Origin: Hespellia sp.
Lineage (GTDB): Bacteria; Bacillota; Clostridia; Lachnospirales; Lachnospiraceae
DNA length: 33,501 nucleotides
Direction: 5' to 3'
Assembly (NCBI GenBank): GCA_028689735.1
Contig: JAQVCP010000032.1
Span: forward strand, 1-33,501
The notes beneath the pieces are model-generated. The model ran no database searches, was not told where the DNA came from, and saw only the letters and a program-made list of their open reading frames with translations. A program made the position numbers and the translations under genes. Positions 1 to 7,998 of the stretch are shown in pieces (position 1 is the stretch's first letter; the number at the start of each line of letters is the position of its first letter).

Positions 1-130
1 GTCAATTCTAAGTGTTAAATTTTCAAGGTACAGTGTATATCAGAAATAGGATTACTTACTCATCGCCCCTCTAGGGTGGGTCAATTTTCCTCGTAAATCC
101 TGGGTCAGTTTTAATTATAAATCAACACAT
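1..130. mobile_element. Probable end of an IS21-like insertion sequence (remnant or cut by window edge)
   Basis: The motif TGGGTCA(A/G)TTTT occurs twice, at 77-88 and 101-112, and a related GTCAATTCT starts at base 1. IS21-family elements in Firmicutes often carry several direct copies of such a GGGTCA motif inside their ends, next to the istB end. No transposase is visible because the window starts here. The exact end and any target duplication cannot be defined. It could also be only a degraded remnant. Confidence 0.4.
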
Positions 131-180
131 ATTCCATTTGTGTGTAGTGCGCCTCCCCAGAGAACTTTCCTATTACACAA

Positions 181-234
181 AAAACACCTGTGGATACCGG
201 TCATATCACTGCGATCGGTATCCACAGGTGTTTT
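181..234. terminator. Strong bidirectional intrinsic terminator downstream of trxA
   Basis: A perfect 19-bp stem (181-199 with 216-234) with a 16-nt loop is flanked by A/T tracts on both sides. On the minus strand it lies about 75 nt past the thioredoxin stop codon and ends in a run of six T. The plus strand also continues into T-rich sequence, so it may stop transcription arriving from the left as well. Confidence 0.88.
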
Positions 235-310
235 CATTTTTGTTTTTTTCTGGATATAAGACCAGCTTTTCGATTTTCTTGTCTCCTTGTGCTTCTTTAC
301 GAAACATACA

Positions 311-625
311 TCATGATTTTTGAATCAGTTCAACCAGCTCTGATTTTGACAGCGCTCCAACGGAAGTTCCCGTCTTTTTTCCGCCCTTAAATACCATCAA
401 GGTAGGAACAGACATTACATGATGCTGAAGAGCCAGTTCGTCCTCCTCGTCAATATTAATCTTGCACACCTTGATTTCCGGCATTTCCCTGGATATCTGT
501 TCGATAACTGGTCCAAGCATCTGACATGGCCCACACCAGGGTGCCCAGAAGTCCACAAGAACCGGAATTGCTGTATCTAATACTTCCGTCTTAAAATTAT
601 CCTTTGTCACTGAAATTACTGCCAT
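311..625 (-). CDS. trxA: Thioredoxin
   Basis: This 104-residue cytoplasmic protein is a standard-length thioredoxin that reduces protein disulfides using electrons from thioredoxin reductase. The redox motif WCGPC is present with cysteines at residues 31 and 34. The cis-proline loop (MSVPT) and the following glycine-rich FKGGKK segment are also present. The start codon follows a good ribosome binding site (AAGGAGG) at normal spacing. No reductase gene lies beside it; the upstream gene on the same strand is a dehydrogenase 178 bp away, so trxA is probably transcribed alone and ends at the strong hairpin at 181-234. A TATACT sequence lies in the upstream gap but I could not pair it with a clear -35. 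The assignment is secure; which redox partner it serves is not visible here. Confidence 0.96.
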   Translation of the reverse strand: MAVISVTKDNFKTEVLDTAIPVLVDFWAPWCGPCQMLGPVIEQISREMPEIKVCKINIDEEDELALQHHVMSVPTLMVFKGGKKTGTSVGALSKSELVELIQKS

Positions 626-803
626 CGCAAAATCCTCCTTCTATGAGGCCAAGTCCCTAGTGCAGTATATCAATGACGTTTAGCTGAATATCATCGAGAC
701 ACTACACTGGATTCCAGTCCAGTTTCCATATAGACATTCGTCCTCATCAGAGTATTCTACGCTTTCATTGTAGTCTTTATACTATCTTCTATTATACTTT
801 CTT

Positions 804-1751
804 CTATAAAACAGTATCATTCAGTGTCATATTATGTCGAATTCCTTCGCAGCAGTTATGAAATTCTTCTTTCTCTCTGTCTGTCATCGGTAGTTCAATG
901 ACCTGCTCGACTCCGTTTTTTCCAATTATGCATGGAACTCCAGAAAACAAACCTTTTTCTCCGTACTCTCCGTCCAGTTCAAAGCTTGCCGGCATCATAC
1001 GTTTTTCATCGTGGAGAATGATTGCCACGTCTCTGGCAAGTGTGGTGCAGATGCCATATTCCGTACAGCCTTTTCCAGCATAAGTGACCCAGCCGCCATT
1101 GATAGCATTCTTCTTTAATTCTTCCTTATCAAACCGGAAGCGTGCGTCCGTCTCCTCCAGCGCAGAGAGAGGCATTCCTGCAAAGCTTACGGTTGACCAC
1201 GGTACCATCTGCTGATCTCCATGCTCTCCCATCATATAAGCGTTGATGGATTTGTGGTCCAGTCCGGTCTGTTGTGACAAAGCTGATACAAGTCTGGATG
1301 TATCTAGCCCGGTTCCCGTTCCAAATACACGACCTTTGGGAAGACCGCTGAGCAGGGCAATCTGTCTGGTGATAATGTCACATGGATTTGTAATATTGAC
1401 TATCACACCATCGAATCCGCCTGCCATCACTTTGGGAATATAATCATTCACCTGCTCAATTGTAAAATTCAATTCTGTCAGACGTGTTCCAGTTTCCAAT
1501 AAAGAAATCTGTCCAACACTGTTTACAATAATATCACAGTCTTTTAGCTCATCATATTGTGCAATGCGGATGTCCACATGATTCGGACAATACACGACAG
1601 CATCTCTTAAATCCTGGCACTCACTCGCCACCTTCTGCTCATTATTATCTACCAACAAAAGCTCATCCACTAGTCCCTGCATCATCAGACTATATGCACA
1701 GTGTGCTCCGACATGTCCCACTCCAATAATTGCAATTGTTCTTTTCTTCAT
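804..1751 (-). CDS. L-lactate / L-2-hydroxyisocaproate dehydrogenase family protein
   Basis: This 315-residue NAD-dependent enzyme belongs to the lactate/malate dehydrogenase family. It has the N-terminal nucleotide-binding glycines (IGVGHVGAH, residues 9-17), the Asp150/Arg153 pair in GLDTSR, the catalytic His177 in GEHGD, and Arg90 on the active-site loop. The loop (GQISLLETGTR) lacks the usual QKPGETR of classical lactate dehydrogenases and is closer to L-2-hydroxyisocaproate dehydrogenase, so the substrate could be pyruvate or a bulkier branched 2-oxo acid. It would reoxidise NADH during fermentation. A consensus promoter sits just upstream (1783-1811) and the start codon is preceded by GAAGG. 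The gene stands alone. The family is certain; substrate specificity is inferred and open. Confidence 0.88.
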   Translation of the reverse strand: MKKRTIAIIGVGHVGAHCAYSLMMQGLVDELLLVDNNEQKVASECQDLRDAVVYCPNHVDIRIAQYDELKDCDIIVNSVGQISLLETGTRLTELNFTIEQVNDYIPKVMAGGFDGVIVNITNPCDIITRQIALLSGLPKGRVFGTGTGLDTSRLVSALSQQTGLDHKSINAYMMGEHGDQQMVPWSTVSFAGMPLSALEETDARFRFDKEELKKNAINGGWVTYAGKGCTEYGICTTLARDVAIILHDEKRMMPASFELDGEYGEKGLFSGVPCIIGKNGVEQVIELPMTDREKEEFHNCCEGIRHNMTLNDTVL

Positions 1752-1782
1752 CTAGTCATACCTTCTTTCCTGTTTGGAATAG

Positions 1783-1811
1783 ATTTTATTCCTTTAACTC
1801 AGAAAAGTCAA
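1783..1811 (-). promoter_or_regulatory. Sigma-A promoter of the hydroxyacid dehydrogenase gene
   Basis: On the minus strand, TTGACT (1806-1811) and TAAAAT (1783-1788) are separated by 17 nt. They lie about 30 bp upstream of the start codon at 1751. The match to the consensus and the spacing are both good. Confidence 0.7.
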
Positions 1812-1862
1812 CTATGCTGTTCTATAAATTGGAACGTTTGAATTTGTGCTGTTTTTCATTCA

Positions 1863-2354
1863 TCATTTATATGGTTCATATTTTTCAAGCATTGCCTGCA
1901 AAAAATCTTTATCCTGAGAAAGCATCGGTATCTGTTCTGTCTTCCCATCTGCACTCATTGCAGAAATCAGACTTAGCAACCGCTGTTTTTCTTCCTCTTT
2001 TTCCTTCTCTTTTCTCCGCTCTACCTCTTCTATCTCCTCTGCAAACAACTCTCTTAACGCATCACACATCTCCTTCGCCTCCTTCATCTTCTCCCAATTT
2101 CCGCGCATAATCGCATCCATCGCCGCTTTATATTTTTTAGCATGTCTATGCTTCTCGTACGCATTACATATTCGGTCAATCTCTTCCTTTGATTTTATAT
2201 CTGTCCTGAGACTTCTCAGCCACAAATTTTCATTCTCTGAAAGCCTGTTTGTAATCAATAGCTGCATCGGTATCGGATCTCCCTCCAAGTAATAGATTCC
2301 TTCCCCGCATTGTCTCACCGTTATCCCCCGGACCTGTTCCAGATGATGTATTAA
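1863..2354 (-). pseudogene. 5'-truncated copy A of the tandem PD-(D/E)XK-like gene
   Basis: This is the last member of three tandem copies. It keeps the C-terminal half (about 160 codons, ending MLEKYEPYK) but has lost the first half of the gene and its promoter. Compared with copy B, about 443 bp between the codons for LIHHLEQ and the upstream GAAACGCC spacer are absent, and the two parts are joined directly at 2354/2355. An in-frame stop lies just upstream of the junction, so translation could begin only at an internal GTG (2318), which has no good ribosome binding site. The predicted nuclease motif (D...EYK) is in the missing half. Only the coiled-coil and C-terminal segment remain, so it is most likely not expressed. 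Confidence 0.85.
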
Positions 2355-2412
2355 GAAACGCCAGAAATTTTAGATCATTCTCCGGATAGAATTCCGGATG
2401 AATATGATTGAT

Positions 2413-2453
2413 ACTATACTACAGGATTGAACTAGTATTCCCCGTAGTATAGT
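2413..2453. repeat. Inverted repeat in the spacer between tandem copies
   Basis: ACTATACTAC (2413-2422) and GTAGTATAGT (2444-2453) form a perfect 10-bp stem with a 21-nt loop. The same structure recurs at the equivalent place downstream of copy C (about 3489-3530). It lies just past the stop codons of copies B and C on the minus strand and has no clear T run, so it is either a weak terminator or a recombination relic. Confidence 0.6.
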
Positions 2454-2487
2454 TATCGTATTTTCTCCCATGAGCTTCGTGCACTCA

Positions 2488-3351
2488 TTATTTTCCTTCA
2501 TATTTTTCAAGCATTGCCTGCAAAAAAGCTTTATCCTTTGACAGCATCGGTATCTGATCGGTCTTTCCATCTGCACTCATTGCAGAAATTAGACTTAGCA
2601 ACCGCTGTTTTTCTTGCTCTTTTTCTTCCTCTTTTTCCTGCTCTTTTCTCCGTTCTACCTCTTCTATCTCTTCCGCAAACAACTCTCTTAACGCATCACA
2701 CATCTCCTTCGCCTCCTTCATCTTTTCCCAATTCCCGCGCATAATCGCATCCATCGCCGCTTTATATTTTTTAGCATGTCTATGCTTCTCATACGCATTA
2801 CATATACGATTAATCTCTTCCTTTGATTGTATATCTGTCCTAAGGCTTCTCAGCCACAAATTTTCATTCTCTGAAAGCCTGTTTGTAATCAATAACTGTA
2901 TCGGTATCGGATCTCCCTCCAGGTAATAGATTCCTTCCCCGCATTGTATCACCGTTATCCCCCGAACCTGTTCCAGATGATGTATTAACTTTCTCGGATA
3001 TTTGTTACATACAATAGTAATCGTCAAATCTTCTGCTGATATCTCTGCGATACGCTCTGTATCCGATTGATAAAAACAGGCATATCCGTACACTTTGTAA
3101 AAATCATTTATACTAAAGGTATCATCTGGGCTTTTATACTCAATCACATTGTGCCCTCGAAAGATTCTCCCGATATTCTTCTTAATCTGGACATCCTTGA
3201 CCTTTTTGATAATTAATACATCTATCTGCATTGGCTTACTCCCCAGCAAATGTTCTTCTTCAAACTCCAGACTATCCGCTTCCGCCTCAAATTCAATCTG
3301 AATCGTCTGCGCAAATGCCGGATGCCACTGCACTTTTTTCTCTTTTGCCAT
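2488..3351 (-). CDS. PD-(D/E)XK nuclease-like protein with coiled coil, copy B
   Basis: This 287-residue protein belongs to an uncharacterised family that I recognise as multicopy in Lachnospiraceae. The N-terminal half (about 1-130) resembles a PD-(D/E)XK nuclease fold: an acidic stretch, then MQIDVLII, then NVIEYKSPDD, where the Asp and the E-x-K are spaced as in such active sites. This is similar in outline to Rpn/YhgA-like proteins. Residues about 180-265 are rich in Glu and Lys and predicted coiled coil (EEIEEVERRKEQ). The C-terminus is a conserved LLSLISAMSADGKTDQIP segment. It has its own promoter (3367-3395) and start site AAAGGAAAGA-ATG. DNA is nearly identical to copy C. Function is unknown; nuclease activity is inferred from the motif only. 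Confidence 0.8.
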   Translation of the reverse strand: MAKEKKVQWHPAFAQTIQIEFEAEADSLEFEEEHLLGSKPMQIDVLIIKKVKDVQIKKNIGRIFRGHNVIEYKSPDDTFSINDFYKVYGYACFYQSDTERIAEISAEDLTITIVCNKYPRKLIHHLEQVRGITVIQCGEGIYYLEGDPIPIQLLITNRLSENENLWLRSLRTDIQSKEEINRICNAYEKHRHAKKYKAAMDAIMRGNWEKMKEAKEMCDALRELFAEEIEEVERRKEQEKEEEKEQEKQRLLSLISAMSADGKTDQIPMLSKDKAFLQAMLEKYEGK

Positions 3352-3366
3352 CCATTCTTTCCTTTC

Positions 3367-3395
3367 ATTATAAGTATAGAACTTCCTCTTTGCAA
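3367..3395 (-). promoter_or_regulatory. Promoter of copy B
   Basis: On the minus strand, TTGCAA (3390-3395) and TATAAT (3367-3372) are separated by 17 nt. The -10 ends only 15 nt before the start codon at 3351, so the mRNA leader should be very short, with the ribosome binding site at its 5' end. Confidence 0.75.
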
Positions 3396-3564
3396 CCTGT
3401 TTTCCTTTAAATCGTTTGTTGAATTTTTGGCGAAACGCCAGAAATTTTAGATCATTCTCCAGATAGAATTCCGGATGAATATGATTGATACTATACTACA
3501 GGATTGAACTAATATTCCCCGTAGTATAGTTATCGTATTTTCTCCCATGAGCTTCGTGCACTCA

Positions 3565-4482
3565 TTATTTCCCCTCATATTTTTCAAGCATTGCCTGCAA
3601 AAAATCTTTATCCTTGGACAGCATCGGTATCTGTTCTGTCTTCCCATCTGCACTCATTGCAGAAATCAGACTTAGCAAACGCTGTTTTTCTTCCTCTTTT
3701 TCCTTCTCTTTTCTCCGCTCTACCTCTTCTATCTCCTGCTCTTTTCTCTGCTCTATCTCTTCTATCTCCTGCTCTTTTCTCCGCTCCACCTCTTCTATCT
3801 CTTCCGCAAATAACTCTCTTAACGCATCACACATCTCCTTCGCCTCCTTCATCTTCTCCCAATTTCCGCGCATAATCGCATCCATCGCCGCTTTATATTT
3901 TTTAGCATGTCTATGCTTCTCGTACGCATTACATATTCGGTCAATCTCTTCCTTTGATTGTATATCTGTCCTGAGACTTCTCAGCCACAAATTTTCATTC
4001 TCTGAAAGCCTTTTTGTAATCAATAGCTGCATCGGTATCGGATCTCCCTCCAGGTAGTAAATTCCTTCCCCGCATTGTCTCACCGTTATCCCCCGAACCT
4101 GTTCCAGATGATGTATTAACTTTCTCGGATATTTGTTACATACAATAGTAATCGTCAAATCTTCTGCTGATATCTCTGCGATACGCTCTGTATCCGATTG
4201 ATAAAAACAGGCATATCCGTACACTTTGTAAAAATCATTTATACTAAAGGTATCATCTGGGCTTTTATACTCAATCACATTGTGCCCTCGAAAGATTCTC
4301 CCGATATTCTTCTTAATCTGGACATCCTTGACCTTTTTGATAATTAATACATCTATCTGCATTGGCTTACTCCCCAGCAAATGTTCTTCTTCAAACTCCA
4401 GACTATCCGCTTCCGCCTCAAATTCAATCTGAATCGTCTGCGCAAATGCCGGATGCCACTGCACTTTTTTCTCTTTTGCCAT
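3565..4482 (-). CDS. PD-(D/E)XK nuclease-like protein with expanded coiled coil, copy C
   Basis: This 305-residue paralogue is almost identical to copy B over its N-terminal half, with the same putative active-site elements (MQIDVLII and NVIEYKSPDD). It differs in the coiled-coil region, where the 11-residue unit EIEEVERRKEQ occurs three times rather than once; this accounts for most of its extra length. The C-terminus matches copies A and B (LLSLISAMSADGKTEQIP). It is the first copy on the minus strand and has an intact promoter at 4498-4526. The family has no characterised function known to me. A DNA-acting role is plausible from the fold-like motif, and multicopy dispersal suggests association with genome plasticity, but both are inference. 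Confidence 0.8.
   Translation of the reverse strand: MAKEKKVQWHPAFAQTIQIEFEAEADSLEFEEEHLLGSKPMQIDVLIIKKVKDVQIKKNIGRIFRGHNVIEYKSPDDTFSINDFYKVYGYACFYQSDTERIAEISAEDLTITIVCNKYPRKLIHHLEQVRGITVRQCGEGIYYLEGDPIPMQLLITKRLSENENLWLRSLRTDIQSKEEIDRICNAYEKHRHAKKYKAAMDAIMRGNWEKMKEAKEMCDALRELFAEEIEEVERRKEQEIEEIEQRKEQEIEEVERRKEKEKEEEKQRLLSLISAMSADGKTEQIPMLSKDKDFLQAMLEKYEGK
3706..3804 (-). repeat. Three tandem 33-bp units inside copy C
   Basis: Units lie at 3706-3738, 3739-3771 and 3772-3804, and each encodes an 11-residue hendecad similar to EIEEVERRKEQ. Copies A and B have only one unit. The reading frame is kept, so the coiled coil is lengthened by 22 residues. Slippage or unequal recombination is the likely origin. 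Confidence 0.9.
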
Positions 4483-4497
4483 CCATTCTTTCCTTTC

Positions 4498-4526
4498 ATT
4501 ATAAGTATAGATCTTCCTCTTTGCAA
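4498..4526 (-). promoter_or_regulatory. Promoter of copy C
   Basis: TTGCAA (4521-4526) and TATAAT (4498-4503) on the minus strand are 17 nt apart, the same arrangement as for copy B, and sit 15 nt before the start codon. Confidence 0.75.
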
Positions 4527-4752
4527 CCTGTTTTTCTTTAAATTGTTTGTTGAATTTTTGGCGAAACGCCAGAAATTTTAGATCATTCTCCGGATAGAAT
4601 TCCGGATGAATATGATTGATACTGTACTACAGGATTGAAGAAAATTCAACCCTGCAGCAAAATATAATACTAATTATTATCACGTGTATAAATATTTACG
4701 TCTGATATTCTTATTTCTCCCGTGCCTCCCTTTAAGTCTTTGGGATATATAC

Positions 4753-5374
4753 TTATACATATCTCGCATATTCTACAAGCCGCTTGACTGGCTGTACTAC
4801 ATATTTATTCACAGCACCACCTATAACTGCCTTCGCCGCTCTTTTTACACCATTTCATAATTTTTTGAAGAATTTTCCACTTGGGTCATAATAATTCAGC
4901 GGGTTATTTACCACATCCAGATATCGATTTCGAGTTAGCGGGTCTGTCTGAGTTCCCAGCATACCATCTTCTGTGATAAAGTTTCCGTTTGATGGAGCGT
5001 AGTATCTGGCTCTTAAGTACTGGAGTCCTGTATTCGTATTATAAGACTCGGCATTGTATCCATAGTACGTAAAGCGGACATTCGGAATCCGCTTCGCTTC
5101 TTCCTCATGAACGCAGACGGTTCTCTGCGGTATATTCGTAGGTCAAGGTTGCTTTCTTTCCCGTAGAAGCTGTAATCATGTTGCCATCTTCATCATAGGT
5201 ATAGGTCGTGGTTCCATTACCCGGTTTTGTAATCTGTGTCAGGTTACCGACCGAATCATAGGTATACTCTGATAATTTTCCCATAGGGTCTGTGGCAGAA
5301 GTCATCTGGCAATTCCTGTTATAAGATATCCAACATCGCCACCGCATTCTAAATCTCTCTCCTAAGTCAGCCAA
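4753..5374 (-). pseudogene. Degenerate 3' fragment of an Rhs/YD-repeat protein gene
   Basis: The minus strand encodes YD repeats (SEYTYDSVGNLTQI, TTYTYDEDGNM, LTYEYTAENRLR) ending at a stop at 5105. After a frame change it resumes with the Rhs core end: GYNAESYNTNTGLQYLRARY, then FITEDGMLGTQTDPLTRN, then NPLNYYDPSGKFF, as far as a TGA at 4855-4857. The same frame continues for 33 more codons to TAA at 4753, so the TGA probably replaces a Trp codon. Intact Rhs proteins normally have many more residues between ENRLR and the GLQYLRARYY core end; here a palindromic repeat (5072-5100) lies at that junction. There is no long N-terminal part. Rhs proteins deliver C-terminal toxins against neighbouring cells. 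This is a relic, not a working toxin gene. Confidence 0.85.
5072..5103 (-). repeat. Dispersed palindromic repeat, copy 1 (inside rhs remnant)
   Basis: The minus strand reads GAAGCGAAGCGGATTCCGAA and then TGTCCGCTTTAC. The AAGCGGA/TCCGCTT arms form a hairpin. It matches copies at 10447, 19158, 21591 and 32267 and is in the same orientation. It sits exactly where the Rhs reading frame breaks. Confidence 0.75.
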
Positions 5375-5499
5375 AAAAGAAAACCATCAAAAAAAGTCCT
5401 CCCATCTCTCGCAGACTCCTGCCGGCCAAAGCTTTCACTCCGACCTGCAAGTCCCACGAAAAACAGAAGAACTTTTTATATTCAGTACTTTTTACATTC

Positions 5500-7098
5500 C
5501 TATCTCAAAGAGTCAATCGCTGCTCTCTCAATCGGGAAGCCTGCTTTGTAGCGTCCGATGAACTCATCAAATCCTGCCACGTCTTTTGCATCCGGCTCCA
5601 TCTTGGTTCCAGTCTGACCTTTGAATACTTTATCAATGAGGAAGGTATCCAGTGTCTCGCCATCTCCTTTGTTAATCATGTAAGAAGCAAGAAGCGCGAT
5701 TCCCCATGCGCCGCCCTCGCCTGCAGTCTCCATAACGGATACCGGTGCATCGATTGCTGCTGCAAGGATACTCTGTCCAACCCCTTTTGTCTTGAAGAGT
5801 CCGCCGTGCCCGAAGATCTGGTCAACCTGTACATTTTCCTCTTTTAAGAGAATATCAAGACCTGTCTTGAGTGCTCCCAGAGATGTGAAAAGATGTACTC
5901 TCATGAAGTTGGCGAGATTGAACTTGCTCTCCGGAGTACGGACGAACAATGGACGTCCTTCTTCAAAATTCGTTACATGCTCTCCGGAGAAATAGTTGTA
6001 TGCAAGAAGACCGCCGCAGTCTGCATCTCCCTCCAGAGCTTTGTTATATAAGGTTCCAAATAATTTGTTCATATCCACATCTAAGCCAAACGCCTCTGCA
6101 AATTCCTTAAAAATATTCACCCATGCATTGAGGTCTGATGTACAGTTGTTGCAGTGCACCATCGCTACCGGATGTCCAGATGGCGTGGTTACCATATCAA
6201 TCTCCGGATGTACTTTGGAAAGTGCCTTCTCCAGGACCACCATAGCAAATACAGAAGTTCCTGCCGACACGTTACCTGTACGCTGTGCCACACTGTTGGT
6301 CGCTGCCATACCGGTTCCCGCATCACCTTCCGGCGGACAAAGTGGAATGCCTGCCTCCAGTGCTCCAGATACATCCAGCTTCTTCGCACCTTCCAGACTC
6401 AGCGTTCCGGCTGCGTCTCCTGCGACCAATACTTTTGGCAGAATGTCGTTCAACTTCCATGGATAGTTCTTATCTGCAACCAGTGCATCAAACTTCTCGA
6501 TCATGCCCGCATCAAAGTTGTCGGTGTTGCTGTCGATCGGGAACATACCGGATGCTTCCCCCACACCGAGTACCTTCTCGCCTGTCAGCTGCCAATGGAT
6601 ATACCCTGCCAGAGTCGTAAAGAACTTCACACTGCCTACATGTGGCTCGTCCTTTAAAATTGCCTGATAAAGATGCGCGATGCTCCATCTCTGTGGAATG
6701 TGGAAATCCAGCACTTCTGTCAATTTTTCAGAAGCTTCCTCCGTCATTGTATTACGCCATGTACGGAACGGAACCAGAAGTTCGCCCTTCTCGTCAAATG
6801 CCATATAGCCATGCATCATTGCACTGAATCCAATTGCTGCAAGCTTTGTAACCGCCACTCCGTACTGTGCCTTTACATCTTCTGTCATTCTGGTATAGCT
6901 GTCCTGAAGACCTGTCCAAATATCTTCCAGGCTATAGGTCCAGATTCCGTCTACCAGACTGTTCTCCCAGTCATGGCTTCCGGCTGCGATTGGTGCATTG
7001 TCCTCTCCGATCAGAACCGCTTTGATTCTGGTGGAGCCAAACTCAATACCAAGTACCGCTTTCCCGTTTTCTATTGTAGCTTTTGCATCGAAACCCAT
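5500..7098 (-). CDS. FGGY-family carbohydrate kinase (ribulokinase/xylulokinase-like)
   Basis: This 532-residue cytoplasmic protein has the two-domain FGGY sugar-kinase layout. The first phosphate-binding loop is [14 protein letters not shown] (residues 17-30), with Glu in place of the usual Asp. The likely catalytic Asp is in [11 protein letters not shown], followed by the glycine-rich [10 protein letters not shown] and the C-terminal ATP-site segment [14 protein letters not shown]. The length fits the family. The sugar cannot be fixed from sequence: I recall this subfamily beside arabinose genes in related bacteria, which favours L-ribulose, but annotation as xylulokinase is also common. 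No isomerase, epimerase or transporter is adjacent. The start follows AGGAGG, and a possible -35 TTGACT lies at 7180-7185 with a poor -10. Confidence 0.87.
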   Translation of the reverse strand: MGFDAKATIENGKAVLGIEFGSTRIKAVLIGEDNAPIAAGSHDWENSLVDGIWTYSLEDIWTGLQDSYTRMTEDVKAQYGVAVTKLAAIGFSAMMHGYMAFDEKGELLVPFRTWRNTMTEEASEKLTEVLDFHIPQRWSIAHLYQAILKDEPHVGSVKFFTTLAGYIHWQLTGEKVLGVGEASGMFPIDSNTDNFDAGMIEKFDALVADKNYPWKLNDILPKVLVAGDAAGTLSLEGAKKLDVSGALEAGIPLCPPEGDAGTGMAATNSVAQRTGNVSAGTSVFAMVVLEKALSKVHPEIDMVTTPSGHPVAMVHCNNCTSDLNAWVNIFKEFAEAFGLDVDMNKLFGTLYNKALEGDADCGGLLAYNYFSGEHVTNFEEGRPLFVRTPESKFNLANFMRVHLFTSLGALKTGLDILLKEENVQVDQIFGHGGLFKTKGVGQSILAAAIDAPVSVMETAGEGGAWGIALLASYMINKGDGETLDTFLIDKVFKGQTGTKMEPDAKDVAGFDEFIGRYKAGFPIERAAIDSLR

Positions 7099-7212
7099 AA
7101 ATGAATCCTCCTATTGTTTTCTCATTACATTTTTCGTAACCACATAGATTAAATATACCTTAATTCCATATTTAAAACAAGTCAATTTCATACTGAAAAA
7201 GTTGGATATTTT

Positions 7213-7965
7213 TTAGTCTTTTTCCTTGAATATCCACGCCGAGATTTCAGCACTGAGTGGAATGATAATCAGACAACCAATGGCACTGAACATAATACAG
7301 GTAAACTCCTGCAGGAAGGATTCCGAATTAAGCATTCCCACCACGGAATAATTATATTTCTGAAGGTACAGCAAAAGCATAAGCGCCTCCCCTATGTATG
7401 CAAAGTACAGCGTATTCAACGTTGTCGCCAGCACATCTTTTCCCATTGCAATTCCAGAATGATACAACTCTGCTCTCGTGAGATGGGGATTGTTATCATG
7501 TACCTCATAGATGGCTGAGGAAATGGCAACCGCTGTGTCCATCACCGCGCCCAGAAGACCCAGGATAATCATGGAAATGCAGACCTGGTTCATACTGACT
7601 GAAATGTTGAAGGAATAGTAGGATGAGAAATCACTCCGAAGTTCGATTTCATTGAGCCCGCTGATGTGCATACGTCCTGCAATCACGAACACTGCTGCCA
7701 CCAGAATGAGAATCACGATCCCAACAGAAAGCACCGCCGCAAATGTCTTTTTATTTTTTCCATTCTGGTATAAAAGGGTGATGCAGTTTACCAGAACTCC
7801 GCCTGCCAGTGTAGTGAGAATGGGTGGCATTCCTCCGGTCATCGCAAGCACGGAAATTAAAAGTACCAAAATATTTCCGCAGAGAGCAAGCAGGGAGATC
7901 ACGCCCCGGTCCCCTCCCACTACCAGTATTAAGATAAGAAATATAATTGCCAAAATCAAAATCAT
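7213..7965 (-). CDS. YibE/F family membrane protein (short member)
   Basis: This 250-residue polytopic membrane protein has about six to seven hydrophobic segments and matches the membrane half of the YibE/F family. The family signature region is ILGLLGAVMDTAVAISSAIY followed by HSGIAMGKDVLATTLNTLYF, mirrored in the upstream neighbour by GLGATMDVGVSIAAALNELV. It lies 33 bp after the neighbour's stop codon on the same strand, so the two probably form one transcript and perhaps a heteromeric complex. The function of YibE/F proteins is not established; transport of a small solute or ion is only a guess. Confidence 0.85.
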   Translation of the reverse strand: MILILAIIFLILILVVGGDRGVISLLALCGNILVLLISVLAMTGGMPPILTTLAGGVLVNCITLLYQNGKNKKTFAAVLSVGIVILILVAAVFVIAGRMHISGLNEIELRSDFSSYYSFNISVSMNQVCISMIILGLLGAVMDTAVAISSAIYEVHDNNPHLTRAELYHSGIAMGKDVLATTLNTLYFAYIGEALMLLLYLQKYNYSVVGMLNSESFLQEFTCIMFSAIGCLIIIPLSAEISAWIFKEKD

Positions 7966-7998
7966 GACTGATTGTTTCCTTTCCTAGAATGTTTTTAT

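Larger units (their letters stand above)
1866..4639 (-). repeat. Tandem direct repeat, three units of about 1.08-1.13 kb
   Basis: Unit C is 3509-4639, unit B is 2432-3508, and the partial unit A runs from about 1866 to 2431. Each full unit holds the same gene, its promoter, and a spacer with a GGCG-AAA-CGCC hairpin. B and C are nearly identical at DNA level apart from a 54-bp net difference in the coiled-coil region. Homology with unit C breaks exactly after GGATTGAA at 4639. The near identity points to recent duplication or gene conversion. Confidence 0.92.

Noticed and set aside
704-723. Small ACTGGA-T-TCCAGT palindrome upstream of trxA
   Set aside because: A short stem without a T run or promoter overlap; could be chance.
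2370-2576. Short minus-strand frame spanning the spacer between tandem copies (same again at 3447-3653)
   Set aside because: It is out of frame with the real gene, covers the spacer inverted repeat, and is repeated only because the DNA is duplicated. It has no ribosome binding site.
1866-4639. CRISPR-like or phage array reading of the repeated region
   Set aside because: Units are about 1.1 kb protein-coding duplications, not short repeats with unique spacers.
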